Below are positions 6,390 through 14,000 of a DNA stretch of 15,070 bases, piece after piece. Position numbers and translations under genes: made by a program. The notes beneath the pieces are model-generated. The model saw only the letters and a list, made by a program, of their open reading frames with translations. It was not told the origin of the DNA and searched no databases. Each line of letters starts with the position of its first letter. Position 1 is the stretch's first letter. The stretch is from Thermoleophilia bacterium. GTDB lineage: Bacteria > Actinomycetota > Thermoleophilia > Gaiellales > Gaiellaceae. The DNA lies in the NCBI GenBank assembly GCA_025933895.1, contig JAICZB010000027.1, forward strand, positions 1-15,070, read 5' to 3'.

Positions 6390-8175
6390 CCGCCGCCCGC
6401 TCCTGCGCATCCTCGACCGCGCCGGCGGCGTTGACGAGCGCGAGGTGGCTCAGGCCTTGCGGGAAGTTGCCGAGGAGCTCGCCGCTTCCCGGGTCGATCT
6501 GCTCCGAGAAGAGACCGAGGTCGTTGGCGTACGGGAGGATCTGCTCCATCGTCTCGCAGGCCTCGTCGACGCGTCCGAGCCGCGCGAGCGCCTCGACCAG
6601 CCAGAACGAGCAGGCGACGAATGCGCCCTCCTCCCCCACGTGCTCGGTGGTGCGATAGAGCAGGCCGGGCCCTGCCGCGAGCCGCTCCCGGATCGTTTCG
6701 ATCGTCCGGCCGAGGCGCTCCGGCTCGGGATACCCCATCCGGCAGGCCCGGAGCACGCCCGCGTCGAGCGACTCCTCGCCGGCCCAGCCGCAGTACGAGC
6801 CGAGCTCGTCCGACCAGCAGTTCTCCTCGACCCAGGCATGGAGGCGGTCGCGCTGTTCGCGCCATTGCGCGACATGCCGGTCCGGCACCTGGCCCTCGTC
6901 GGCGAGGCGCAGCGCTCGGTCGAACGCCATCCAGACGGCGATCTTCGAGCTCGTGTAGTGGCGATGCTCGTCGAGCTCCCACATCCCCGAGTCGGTGTCG
7001 GGCCAGAGGACAACGACGCGGTCGACGCAGTCCGCGAGCATCTCCCCCGTGTCCTCGTCGAGGACGTTGCCCTCCGAGACGTACAGCGCTGCGGTTTCGA
7101 GCAGGTCGCCCCACGAGCCGAGCTGGAGCTGCGTGGAGGCGGCATTGCCGTACCGGACGGGCCGCGAGTCGCGGTAACCGCGAAGGTGGTCGAGCGTCTC
7201 CCGGCGCGAGGGGACTCCCCCGTCGAGGTCGTAGAACGGACGCAGGTCGGGCGCCGTCTCGCGAACGGCGCGGAGGAGCCACGCGAACGACTGCTGCACC
7301 TGCTCGGGCAGGCCGAGGCGCATCAACGCATCGAGCGTGAACGCGGAGTCGCGCACCCAGGCGTAGCGGTAGTCGTAGTTCTTGTCGCCGCCGACCACCT
7401 CCGGCAGGGACGTGGTCGGCGCCGCCGCGATGCTCCCGCTCGGCGCGTAGACGAGGAGCTTGAGCGCGAGCGCGCTCCGCGCGACCTCCTCCTCCCACGG
7501 CCCGTCGTAGTCCCACATCCCGAGCCAGCGCTCCCAGACGCGGGACGTTGCATCGAGTCGCGCCTCGACGTGGTCTCGGCTCGGGGCGTGCAGCGGTTGC
7601 TCGTACGCGGCGACGAGCGCGAGCAGCGCGCTCCGGCCGCCCGTGACCTCGAACGACCCGGAGAGCGCGTCCTCCCCGGCTTCAACTTCCCCGGCGTCCC
7701 AGGAATGGACGGCGAGCTGCAGGCGATCGCCTTCCGCGACGAGGCGACCCGCTCGGCGGACGATGCTCGGCGTCTGACGTCCCCAGTCGAAGCGCGGCTC
7801 GAGCCGCCACTCGAGCGGCACCGATCCCTCGATCCCCTCGATCCGCCGTGCGAGCTCGACCCACGGGAGCAGCCCTCCGTCCTGGAGGGTCAGCGCCTCG
7901 GTGACCCGCACGGCGCCGTCGCCGGTGCGGTAGGTCGTCTCGAGGACGTTCGTGCGCCCGAGGTAGCGGCGCTCGGCCTCGAACTTCACGCTCGGCGCCA
8001 GCGTGAAGCGGCCGCCGCGCTCGGGGTCGAGGATCGCGGCGAACGTCGTCGGCGCGTGGAGGCTCGGCAGCGACATGAAGTCGACCGAGCCGTCCGCCGC
8101 GACGAGGGCGACCGTTCTGCCGTCCCCGATCGCGGCGTAGGAGCCGATCGGGGCGAAGCCCTTACGCGTGCGCAG
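6331..8175 (-). CDS. Second glycoside hydrolase family 15 protein, probable CTG start
   Basis: A 614-residue GH15 paralogue. The N-terminal domain reads PIGSYAAIGDGRTVALV, then ADGSVDFMSLPSLHAPTTF, matching the family's IGDYALIGD and DGSIDWLC positions but with the WLC-PRFDS part changed. The barrel has AAPTTSLPEVVGG, DKNYDYRYAWVRDSAFTLDAL, general acid Glu400 in GMWELDEHRHY (codon 6976-6978) and general base Glu558 in LFSEQIDPGSGELLGNFPQGLSH. Both catalytic Glu are present. The first ATG in frame (8076) would remove 33 residues that clearly belong to the fold and has no ribosome site. Upstream to the TGA at 8197-8199 there is no ATG, GTG or TTG. CTG at 8175 lies seven nt after AGGGAG (8188-8183) and is the best start; it overlaps the end of the MFS gene by 14 nt. 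Role: cytoplasmic alpha-glucoside hydrolysis behind the sugar importer. The Ala-rich C-terminus (about the last 30 residues) overlaps the other GH15 gene. Confidence 0.88.
   Translation of the reverse strand: MRTRKGFAPIGSYAAIGDGRTVALVAADGSVDFMSLPSLHAPTTFAAILDPERGGRFTLAPSVKFEAERRYLGRTNVLETTYRTGDGAVRVTEALTLQDGGLLPWVELARRIEGIEGSVPLEWRLEPRFDWGRQTPSIVRRAGRLVAEGDRLQLAVHSWDAGEVEAGEDALSGSFEVTGGRSALLALVAAYEQPLHAPSRDHVEARLDATSRVWERWLGMWDYDGPWEEEVARSALALKLLVYAPSGSIAAAPTTSLPEVVGGDKNYDYRYAWVRDSAFTLDALMRLGLPEQVQQSFAWLLRAVRETAPDLRPFYDLDGGVPSRRETLDHLRGYRDSRPVRYGNAASTQLQLGSWGDLLETAALYVSEGNVLDEDTGEMLADCVDRVVVLWPDTDSGMWELDEHRHYTSSKIAVWMAFDRALRLADEGQVPDRHVAQWREQRDRLHAWVEENCWSDELGSYCGWAGEESLDAGVLRACRMGYPEPERLGRTIETIRERLAAGPGLLYRTTEHVGEEGAFVACSFWLVEALARLGRVDEACETMEQILPYANDLGLFSEQIDPGSGELLGNFPQGLSHLALVNAAGAVEDAQERAAASDGSRAGGASAKAGAARD
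8124..8153 (-). repeat. Inverted repeat at the 5' end of the second GH15 gene
   Basis: Perfect 9-bp arms at 8124-8132 and 8145-8153 are separated by 12 nt. In the mRNA it would fold 22-51 nt after the proposed CTG start. The arms encode the two Ile-Gly pairs of PIGSYAAIGD, so family conservation at the protein level may explain part of the symmetry. A role in initiation is possible but unproven. Confidence 0.4.
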
Positions 8176-9598
8176 TCTCAGGCTCCCTCTCGCGGTTCAG
8201 CGCCTCGTCGGCGTCCGCCCCGAGGTCCGACTGGATCTGCTCGAGCGAGCGGTCCTTCGTCTCCGGGACGAGCGTGGCGAAGAAGACGACCGCGCAGATG
8301 CCGAAGAACGCGTAGAGCCAGAACGTCCCCTGCTTCGTGATCGCGCCGATCAGCGTGAGGAACGTGTACGAGATCGCGAAGTTCAGGCCCCAGTTGAACA
8401 TCGTGCAGACCGCCATCGCCGGCCCGCGCATCTGGAGCGGGAAGATCTCCGAGATCATGAGCCAGAACACCGGGCCGAGGCCGACCGCGAAGCCCATGAT
8501 GTAGACGAGCAGGCAGGCGAGCGCGAGCCACGGCACGGCGCTCTGCACGCCGGGCGACGCGAAGAAGATTCCGAGCCCGACGAGCGCGACGGTGAGGATC
8601 GAGGTTCCCGCGATGAGGAAGAAGCGGCGGCCGAGCCGGTCGAGCAGCAGGATGGCGACGATCGTGAAGAAGACGTTCGTGCAGCCGATGAAGACGCTCT
8701 GCGTGAGCGCACCGGTGTTCTGCTGGCCGGCGAACTTGAGGATGGTCGGCGCGTAGTAGATGACGGTGTTGATGCCGACGATCTGCTGGAAGATCGCGAG
8801 CGCGACGCCGACGATGAGCATCCGCCTCACGCCCTTCCCGAGCAGCTCGCGCAGGCTGAACTCCTTCTCGGTGACGTCCTTGATCTCGGCGATCTCGTCG
8901 TCGACGTCGTGCTCGTCGTCCCGGTACCGCAGGAGCACCTCGCGTGCGTCGTCCTCGCGGCCCTGGTCGACGAGCCAGCGCGGCGAGAACGGCATGAAGT
9001 ACATCCCGATCGCGAGGGCGGCGCCCGGGACCGCGGCGACGCCGAACATCCAGCGCCAGTTGTTCGAGAACCCGGCGAAGCCCCAGTCCACGATATAGGC
9101 GAGGAGGATCCCGCTCGTGATCATGAGCTGGTTGAAGGAGACAACGCCACCCCGTATGCGGGCCGGGACGAGCTCGGCGATGTACATCGGCGCCACGAAC
9201 GACGCGGTGCCGACGGCGAGGCCGAGCCAGAACCGCGAGGCGAGGATCTGCCAGTAGCTCTGCGAGAACGCGCAGGCGAACGCACCGATCACGTAGACCG
9301 TCCCCGAGATGATCTTGGTCCTGCGGCGGCTGATCTTGTCGGCGAGCCAGCCGGAGACGGCGGCACCGGCCACCGCGCCGAGCAGCAGGATGGCGACGGT
9401 CAGCTCCTTCTGGCCGCTCGTGTGCAGCCCGAGGTCCTTCTGCATGAAGAGGAGCGCGCCGCCGATGACGCCGGTGTCGTAGCCGAAGAGGAAGCCGCCG
9501 ATCGCGGCGATCAACGCGACGCCCAGCAGGCGCCGGTTGTGGAGTGCCTCCCGCACGAATCCCTGGCCGGTGTTCTCGACTTCAGCCGTGCTCGACAT
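8162..9598 (-). CDS. Sugar-porter family MFS transporter (sugar:proton symporter)
   Basis: A 478-residue, 12-helix inner-membrane transporter of the major facilitator sugar-porter family (XylE/GalP/IolT-like), expected to import a sugar or polyol with protons. Family marks in order: GGFLFGYDTGVIGGAL (helix 1, Asp41), LADKISRRRTK (about 85-95, loop 2-3), Gln157 in SFNQLMITSG, SPRWL (about 205-209), FQQIVGINTVIYYAP with Gln271-Gln272 and Asn277 (helix 7 sugar-binding residues in XylE), DRLGRR (320-325) and the PETKDRSLEQI end of helix 12. All signatures are intact. ATG at 9598 has a strong AAGGAG five nt upstream, so upstream extension is unnecessary. The C-terminal tail overlaps the start of the second GH15 gene, which suggests import followed by hydrolysis of an alpha-glucoside such as trehalose or maltose. 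Which sugar is carried is not determinable here; inositol or a pentose are alternatives. Confidence 0.94.
   Translation of the reverse strand: MSSTAEVENTGQGFVREALHNRRLLGVALIAAIGGFLFGYDTGVIGGALLFMQKDLGLHTSGQKELTVAILLLGAVAGAAVSGWLADKISRRRTKIISGTVYVIGAFACAFSQSYWQILASRFWLGLAVGTASFVAPMYIAELVPARIRGGVVSFNQLMITSGILLAYIVDWGFAGFSNNWRWMFGVAAVPGAALAIGMYFMPFSPRWLVDQGREDDAREVLLRYRDDEHDVDDEIAEIKDVTEKEFSLRELLGKGVRRMLIVGVALAIFQQIVGINTVIYYAPTILKFAGQQNTGALTQSVFIGCTNVFFTIVAILLLDRLGRRFFLIAGTSILTVALVGLGIFFASPGVQSAVPWLALACLLVYIMGFAVGLGPVFWLMISEIFPLQMRGPAMAVCTMFNWGLNFAISYTFLTLIGAITKQGTFWLYAFFGICAVVFFATLVPETKDRSLEQIQSDLGADADEALNREREPETAHA
8183..8188 (-). promoter_or_regulatory. Shine-Dalgarno supporting the CTG start of the second GH15 gene
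   Basis: AGGGAG on the minus strand, inside the last codons of the MFS gene, lies seven nt before the CTG at 8175. A second in-frame CTG at 8181 is too close to use it. No comparable site precedes the ATG at 8076. This is the main evidence for the start chosen. Confidence 0.6.
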
Positions 9599-9620
9599 GC
9601 GCTCTCCTTCGTTGTTTCTG

Positions 9621-9634
9621 GGCCGTAAACGGCC
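9621..9634 (-). promoter_or_regulatory. Small inverted repeat upstream of the MFS gene
   Basis: Five-bp arms, GGCCG and CGGCC, flank a 4-nt A/T-rich centre (GGCCGTTTACGGCC on the minus strand), 23 nt before the MFS start and just ahead of its Shine-Dalgarno. It could be an operator for a sugar-responsive regulator or a weak hairpin. No U-tract follows, so it is not a convincing terminator. Confidence 0.3.
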
Positions 9635-9656
9635 GAGAAGCGCATCGGGATTCGGT

Positions 9657-10724
9657 CTAACGGTGGAAGCGCCCGCGGAGCGGGCGCCGCCGGGCGAGCC
9701 GCCGCTCCTCCTCACGCGCCCGCGCCGCACGCAGCGTGTGCTCTGCAACGCCGACTGCTCCGTGGGCCATGACCGCCGCGCCGAGCGACGGATCCGTTTC
9801 GCGGAGCCGCTGTGCGGCGGCGCGCGTCGCCTCCGCGGCCACGCGCGCCGCGCCGGGCTCGATCGCCCGGACTGCGCGGGCAGCGGCCTCGATCGTGCTC
9901 GCCGCCTGGCTCGGCGGCGGCCGGTCGGCATCGGCGAGGCGCACGACGCCGGTGGCGATGGCGTGAGAGTCGTAGACGGATGCCTCCAGCTCGCGGTACA
10001 TCTCGCCGAGCTTCTCGACGCGGCGCCGGAGCGGACGCCGCCGCGGCGCGGCGCGTGTGACCTCGCGCGCGATGAGGAGCGCCTGGGCGAGCGGAGTGTC
10101 GTCGATCCGCCAGATCCGCTCCACCGCCTCCTCGGCTCGCTTCCGGTCGTGGTCGGCGAGCGCGTCCGCCGCGTCGTCGAGCGCGGCGGCGAGCTGCTCG
10201 CGCAGGTTCCGCGCCGCGTCGCGCACGAGCGGGATGGGGTCGATAGGCAGCAGGAAGCGCGCGATGAGAATCGCGACCGCGCCGCCGATCAGCGCGTCCT
10301 CGAGGCGCTGCACCGCGAGGTTCGAACCCGGCTTGTGCAGCGCGACGATCAGGATCGTCGACGCCGCCGCCTGGTTCCGCACCATCAGCGGCGCGCCGGC
10401 GGCGGCGGTGACCACGAGCGCCGCAGCCGTGCCGACGACGATCTGCCACCCGCCCGCACCCGCGACCGCGAGGACGCCTGCGCCGACGAGGATCCCGACG
10501 GCGACGCCGGTCATCATCCGGATCGCCTGGCGCCCACGCGTGCCGCGCTCGGCGCCGAGTGCGATCGCCGCCGCGATCGGGGCGAAGAACGGCTGGCCGT
10601 GGTCGGGCAGCTGCAGCGCGAGCTCCCAGGAGATGCCGGCGGCGACCGCCGCCTGCGCGAGCTGTCCGAGGACGCCGACGCCGAGGTTCGCGCGGGCCTG
10701 CCGTGCCCGCTCGCGGAGATTCAT
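9657..10724 (-). CDS. FUSC-family (aromatic acid exporter-like) membrane protein
   Basis: A 355-residue protein with a membrane half and a cytoplasmic helical half, as in FUSC/ArAE-type proteins (fusaric acid resistance, YccS/AaeB relatives). About six hydrophobic segments fill residues 12-165, including LGVGVLGQLAQAAVAAGISW, QPFFAPIAAAIALG, TGVAVGILVGAGVLAV, GTAAALVVTAAAG and LIGGAVAILIARFLLP. The conserved ALG-x-ERG-x-RGRQAIRMMTG and LVDAL-like RLEDALIGG regions match the half-unit. Residues 170-355 are Arg/Ala/Glu-rich helices. It has one membrane half, whereas AaeB-type proteins have two, so a dimer is expected. Substrate is unknown; efflux of aromatic acids or other small organic acids is the family guess. 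ATG at 10724 starts directly before the first helix; no good Shine-Dalgarno is seen. It lies 27 nt after the small Cys-rich gene and 58 nt before the MFS gene, probably in one transcript. Confidence 0.82.
   Translation of the reverse strand: MNLRERARQARANLGVGVLGQLAQAAVAAGISWELALQLPDHGQPFFAPIAAAIALGAERGTRGRQAIRMMTGVAVGILVGAGVLAVAGAGGWQIVVGTAAALVVTAAAGAPLMVRNQAAASTILIVALHKPGSNLAVQRLEDALIGGAVAILIARFLLPIDPIPLVRDAARNLREQLAAALDDAADALADHDRKRAEEAVERIWRIDDTPLAQALLIAREVTRAAPRRRPLRRRVEKLGEMYRELEASVYDSHAIATGVVRLADADRPPPSQAASTIEAAARAVRAIEPGAARVAAEATRAAAQRLRETDPSLGAAVMAHGAVGVAEHTLRAARAREEERRLARRRPLRGRFHR
9669..9687 (-). terminator. GC-rich hairpin at the 3' end of the FUSC gene
   Basis: Perfect 8-bp arms (9669-9676 and 9680-9687) with a 3-nt loop lie in the last codons of the FUSC gene, ending ten nt before its stop. 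The following minus-strand sequence (TTCCACCG) has no U-run. It may lower read-through into the MFS gene or protect the upstream mRNA end; termination is uncertain. Confidence 0.3.
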
Positions 10725-10751
10725 CGCCGGATCTTGTCAGCGCGGGCGACG

Positions 10752-11015
10752 TCAGCCGACGAAGCGGCCGCAGAGCTCGCACATCACCGCGTACTTCCTC
10801 ACGCCGGCGGGCGTTACCGCGATCTGCCGACGCACGGGACGATGCCGGCACGTGTTCACCGGGGGGAGCAGACGCCGGAGGGGCGGCAGATCCGGCAGAT
10901 GCCGGACGGCGCCTCCGACGGCCGGACAGCCGGCTTCGTGCTCCCGCCAGACGTCGTTGACCGGCTGGTTCGTGATCGCGACCCAGCCGCACGCTTCGCA
11001 GGAGACCTCGATCAC
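10752..11015 (-). CDS. Small Cys-rich, putative zinc-binding protein
   Basis: An 87-residue protein not assigned to a named family. It has two CxxC knuckles, CEAC (Cys6, Cys9) near the start and CELC (Cys79, Cys82) at the end, plus His26 and Cys30 (REHEAGC) and Cys56-x-His58. The first cluster (CxxC-x16-H-x3-C) is the spacing of a treble-clef or C2HC zinc finger; the second CxxC with CRH could form another site. It has no membrane segment, so it is likely cytoplasmic. The GTG at 11015 is chosen because the Cys cluster follows directly and GAAAG lies just upstream. The reading frame extends further back only as antisense shadow of the peptidase gene. It is the first gene after the terminator at 11042-11069 and probably heads the unit with the FUSC and MFS genes. 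Possible roles as a DNA- or RNA-binding regulator are only inference. Confidence 0.65.
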   Translation of the reverse strand: MIEVSCEACGWVAITNQPVNDVWREHEAGCPAVGGAVRHLPDLPPLRRLLPPVNTCRHRPVRRQIAVTPAGVRKYAVMCELCGRFVG

Positions 11016-11041
11016 GCTTTCAGGGTAGGGCCGGAGAGAGA

Positions 11042-11069
11042 CGGAAGGCCCGCCTGAGCGGGCCCTCCG
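11042..11069 (-). terminator. Strong hairpin terminator after the S53 peptidase gene
   Basis: On the minus strand a 12-bp stem (one G-U pair) with TCAG loop starts 27 nt after the peptidase stop, and is followed by the pyrimidine run TCTCTCTCC. Arms are 11058-11069 and 11042-11053. It separates the peptidase transcript from the downstream Cys-rich/FUSC/MFS/GH15 genes, which then need their own promoter within about 11016-11041 or rely on read-through. Confidence 0.7.
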
Positions 11070-11095
11070 AGTCCGGATACCGCTGCCGCCTGGGG

Positions 11096-14000
11096 CTAGT
11101 GGTGCTTCTTCCCCTTGCTGACGGTCAGGCGGACCTTGCCGTTGTGCTTGAGGTGCTTGCCCTTCTTCGGCTTCTGCGAGATCACGCGTCCCTTCTTCAC
11201 CTTGCTCGAGAAGGCGTGCCTGATCTTCCCGGCCGAGCAGAAGTGCGCCTCGAGCGTCCGCTTCGCGGCGGCGAGCTTCTTGCCCTTCACGTTGGGCACG
11301 ACGCAGGGCTTGCCCTTGAACTTCGCCGTGACCGACGTCTTGGCGTTCACCGTGACCTTGCAGGTGCTCTTGCCCTTGCAGGCGCCGGACCAGCCGGAGA
11401 AGGTGGAGCCCCTCGCCGCCTTCGCCCTGAGGATGACCGAGGTTCCCTGCGCGAAACCGACCGAGCAGGTCGATCCACAGCTGATGCCTTTCGGCGAGCT
11501 CGTCACCTTCCCGCTGCCGGTGCCCGACTTGTGGACGGTCAGGATCTCCTTGGGCGGCGTGGTGTAGGTGAACGAGCCGGTCGCCGCCGGCACGCCGGGA
11601 GTGACGACGCTCTCGACGGTGTTCAGCGAGACCGTCACCGGCCCGACCGGGTGCGGCGGCGCCTTCACGGTCACCGTGTTCGTCGAGCCGCAATCGAGCA
11701 GCGCCTCGTCGTTCGAGAAGTCCTCCGCCTGGACGGTGCCGAAGGCGATGTCGGTCACGCAGCCGAGGTTCTCGCCGGTGATCGTCACCTCGGTGCCGCC
11801 GGTCGAAGGCCCGGAGGCCGGAGTGATCGAGTCGATCTTCGGGTTGCCCGGCGGAAAGAGGATGAAGAAGTCCGCGGTGTCGTTCGGGTTCAGAGACGAC
11901 GCCGGCGAGCAGTCCGTCACCGTGCACAGCTGGGTGTCGACGACCGCCGGGTTCTGCGAGACCGTCTTCGTCGTGAGATCGGTGTCGCTGTTGGGGTGGA
12001 AGTTGAACTGCGTGCCGAACGAGAACGGCGTCGCGATGTCGTTGAACGTCACCTCGAGGACCTGATTCAAGAAGCCCTGGCCCTTGATGTCGATCCCCGT
12101 GCCGCCCGTGTCCGGAGCGGCAGGCGTGCCGGCGGTCGGGCCCGTGGTCGCGACGACGCTCGAGACCGCGGGAACGCCGGCGTATACCGCCGCGTGGGTC
12201 CCGCTCGACAGGCCCGCCGCGGTCTGGACACTGACCGGGACGGACAGCGGATGGATCGTGTTCGACGCGAGCCCCGGCGCCAGGATCTCGATCTCCGTCC
12301 CCGTCACGCTGACGACGTTGAAGAACTGCTGCGAGGCGGCCTGCGTCGGGTCTCCGAAGTTGACCCATTGGAGCGCGGCGAGGTTGAAGCCCGTGCCGGT
12401 GATCGTGACGACGGAGCCGCCTTCCTCGCTCGCGAGCGAGCCCGGGTCGGCGGTGGTCGTCGAGATCGACGTGATCGCCGGCGTCGGGACGTAGTCGTAC
12501 TCGGTCGCCGCAGGAGCGGCTTCCTCACCCGGAGGAGTTTCGATCACGCCGTTGTCCGCGAACGAGATCGCTCCCTCGTAGAGCGGCTGGATGTTCGCCC
12601 GGCCGTCCGCGCTCGAGCCGTTGGGCGTGGTCACGACGACGTAGGTCTGGCAGATGTCGTTCGTCGCGTTCTCGCTCGGGTCGAAGCTCGAGCCGTCCTG
12701 GGCGCAGTCCGTGGTCCCGTTCTGGAAGGCCGGGACGGTGACCTTCAGATCCGTGCCGTTGTTCGAGACGATCGTCCCGGGCACGCCTCCGAACGTGACG
12801 CTCGTCGCACCGGTGAAGCCCGCACCGAGGACGTCGACCGTGTTGCCGCCGGCCTCGGAGCCGGTGAAGCTGTGGACGCCGGTCACCGTCGGGAGGGGCT
12901 GCGAGGAGCCGTTCTCGTCGACGTAGGTGAACCAGCTGTTCGCGTTGACGGCACTCGTCTGACCGTCGGTGAGCGTGACGGTGACCTGCTCGCGTCCCGC
13001 GCCGTCGGTCTGGTCGTTCGGCGGGATCACGTCGGAGCTCGGCGGGAAGATGGCGTCGATCGTCGTCGGGCTCGTGACGGTGAACGCCGCCACCGGCGCC
13101 TCGACGTCCCCGATCTGAACGCCTGCAACATCCGGCGTCCCGCTCTTCTCGAAGCCGGTGCCCGTGATCGTCACGGCCGGTTCGGTTCCGTCCGTGGGAC
13201 CGAATGACTGCGAAAGGCTCGTGACCGTCGGCCGGGAAGAGGCGGGAGCCTGGCTACAGAGGTAGAACGCCAGTCCGGCACCTCCATTCGGCTGGGTCAG
13301 CTGCGGCGATCCGAGACCCGAGGCCATGTCGTAGCCGGTCGTGGCCGAGAAGAGCGGCGGATCGCCGACGCCGTACTGGTCGTTGTTGCCCTGCGTGATG
13401 TCGTTGAACGACGCCTTGTAGGCGGTCGGGTTCGACGCCACCGAGTAGAGCAGCGGGTTGGCGAAGCCGACGCCGTTCGCCGTCGTCGGATTGTTCTTGC
13501 AGAAGGACGACGCATTGACGTCGGCCAGCATCCCGGCCCACATCGGGGCGGCGGACGACGTTCCGCCGATCGTCAGCCAGCCGCCGAACTCGGCGATGTA
13601 GATCGTGATCGCGCCTGTGAACTCGTCGGCTTCGGCGCTGACGTCGGGAAGCTGGCGACAGGCCGCTTCGACGCCGCCGACGCTGTTGTCGGACCTGCAG
13701 AACGCAAACCCGGGCTGGCCCAGGTCCGCCGCCTCGAAGGCGTCCGCCTGCGAGATGGCACTCGAGTTGATGACGCCCGGCACGTGCGAGTGGAGCTGCC
13801 AGTTCGGCATCGGCCACGACTCGGAGATGCCGCCGCCGGCCGCACCAAACGCAGCGCCGTCGTTCCAGACGTGCTCGAGCGCGGGTTGGGTGGCGTCGTC
13901 GATCGTGGTGCCGCCGGCAGCCACGACGTACGGCTGGCCCGACGGGTCGTCGACGGACAGGACCGGGGTGATCGGGAACGTCGTCCGGAACGCGTTGCAG

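Noticed and set aside
6445..8340. Long open frame on the plus strand across the second GH15 gene
   Set aside because: No family motif and Arg/Glu-rich composition; the minus strand encodes an intact GH15 protein.
8168..9628. Long open frame on the plus strand across the MFS gene
   Set aside because: Its translation is mostly Arg, Asp, Glu and Ala without motifs, the usual antisense shadow in very GC-rich DNA; the minus strand has a complete MFS protein with a good ribosome site.
11099..13207. About 700-codon plus-strand open frame opposite the peptidase tail
   Set aside because: Composition is Arg/Asp/Val-rich without domains, while the minus strand carries recognisable IPT, InlB-type and PASTA repeats.
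11096..13260. IPT and InlB-type repeats as a sign of recent repeat expansion or an adhesin gene
   Set aside because: The five IPT domains differ from each other in sequence and no long DNA repeat is seen, so this is old domain shuffling within one peptidase.
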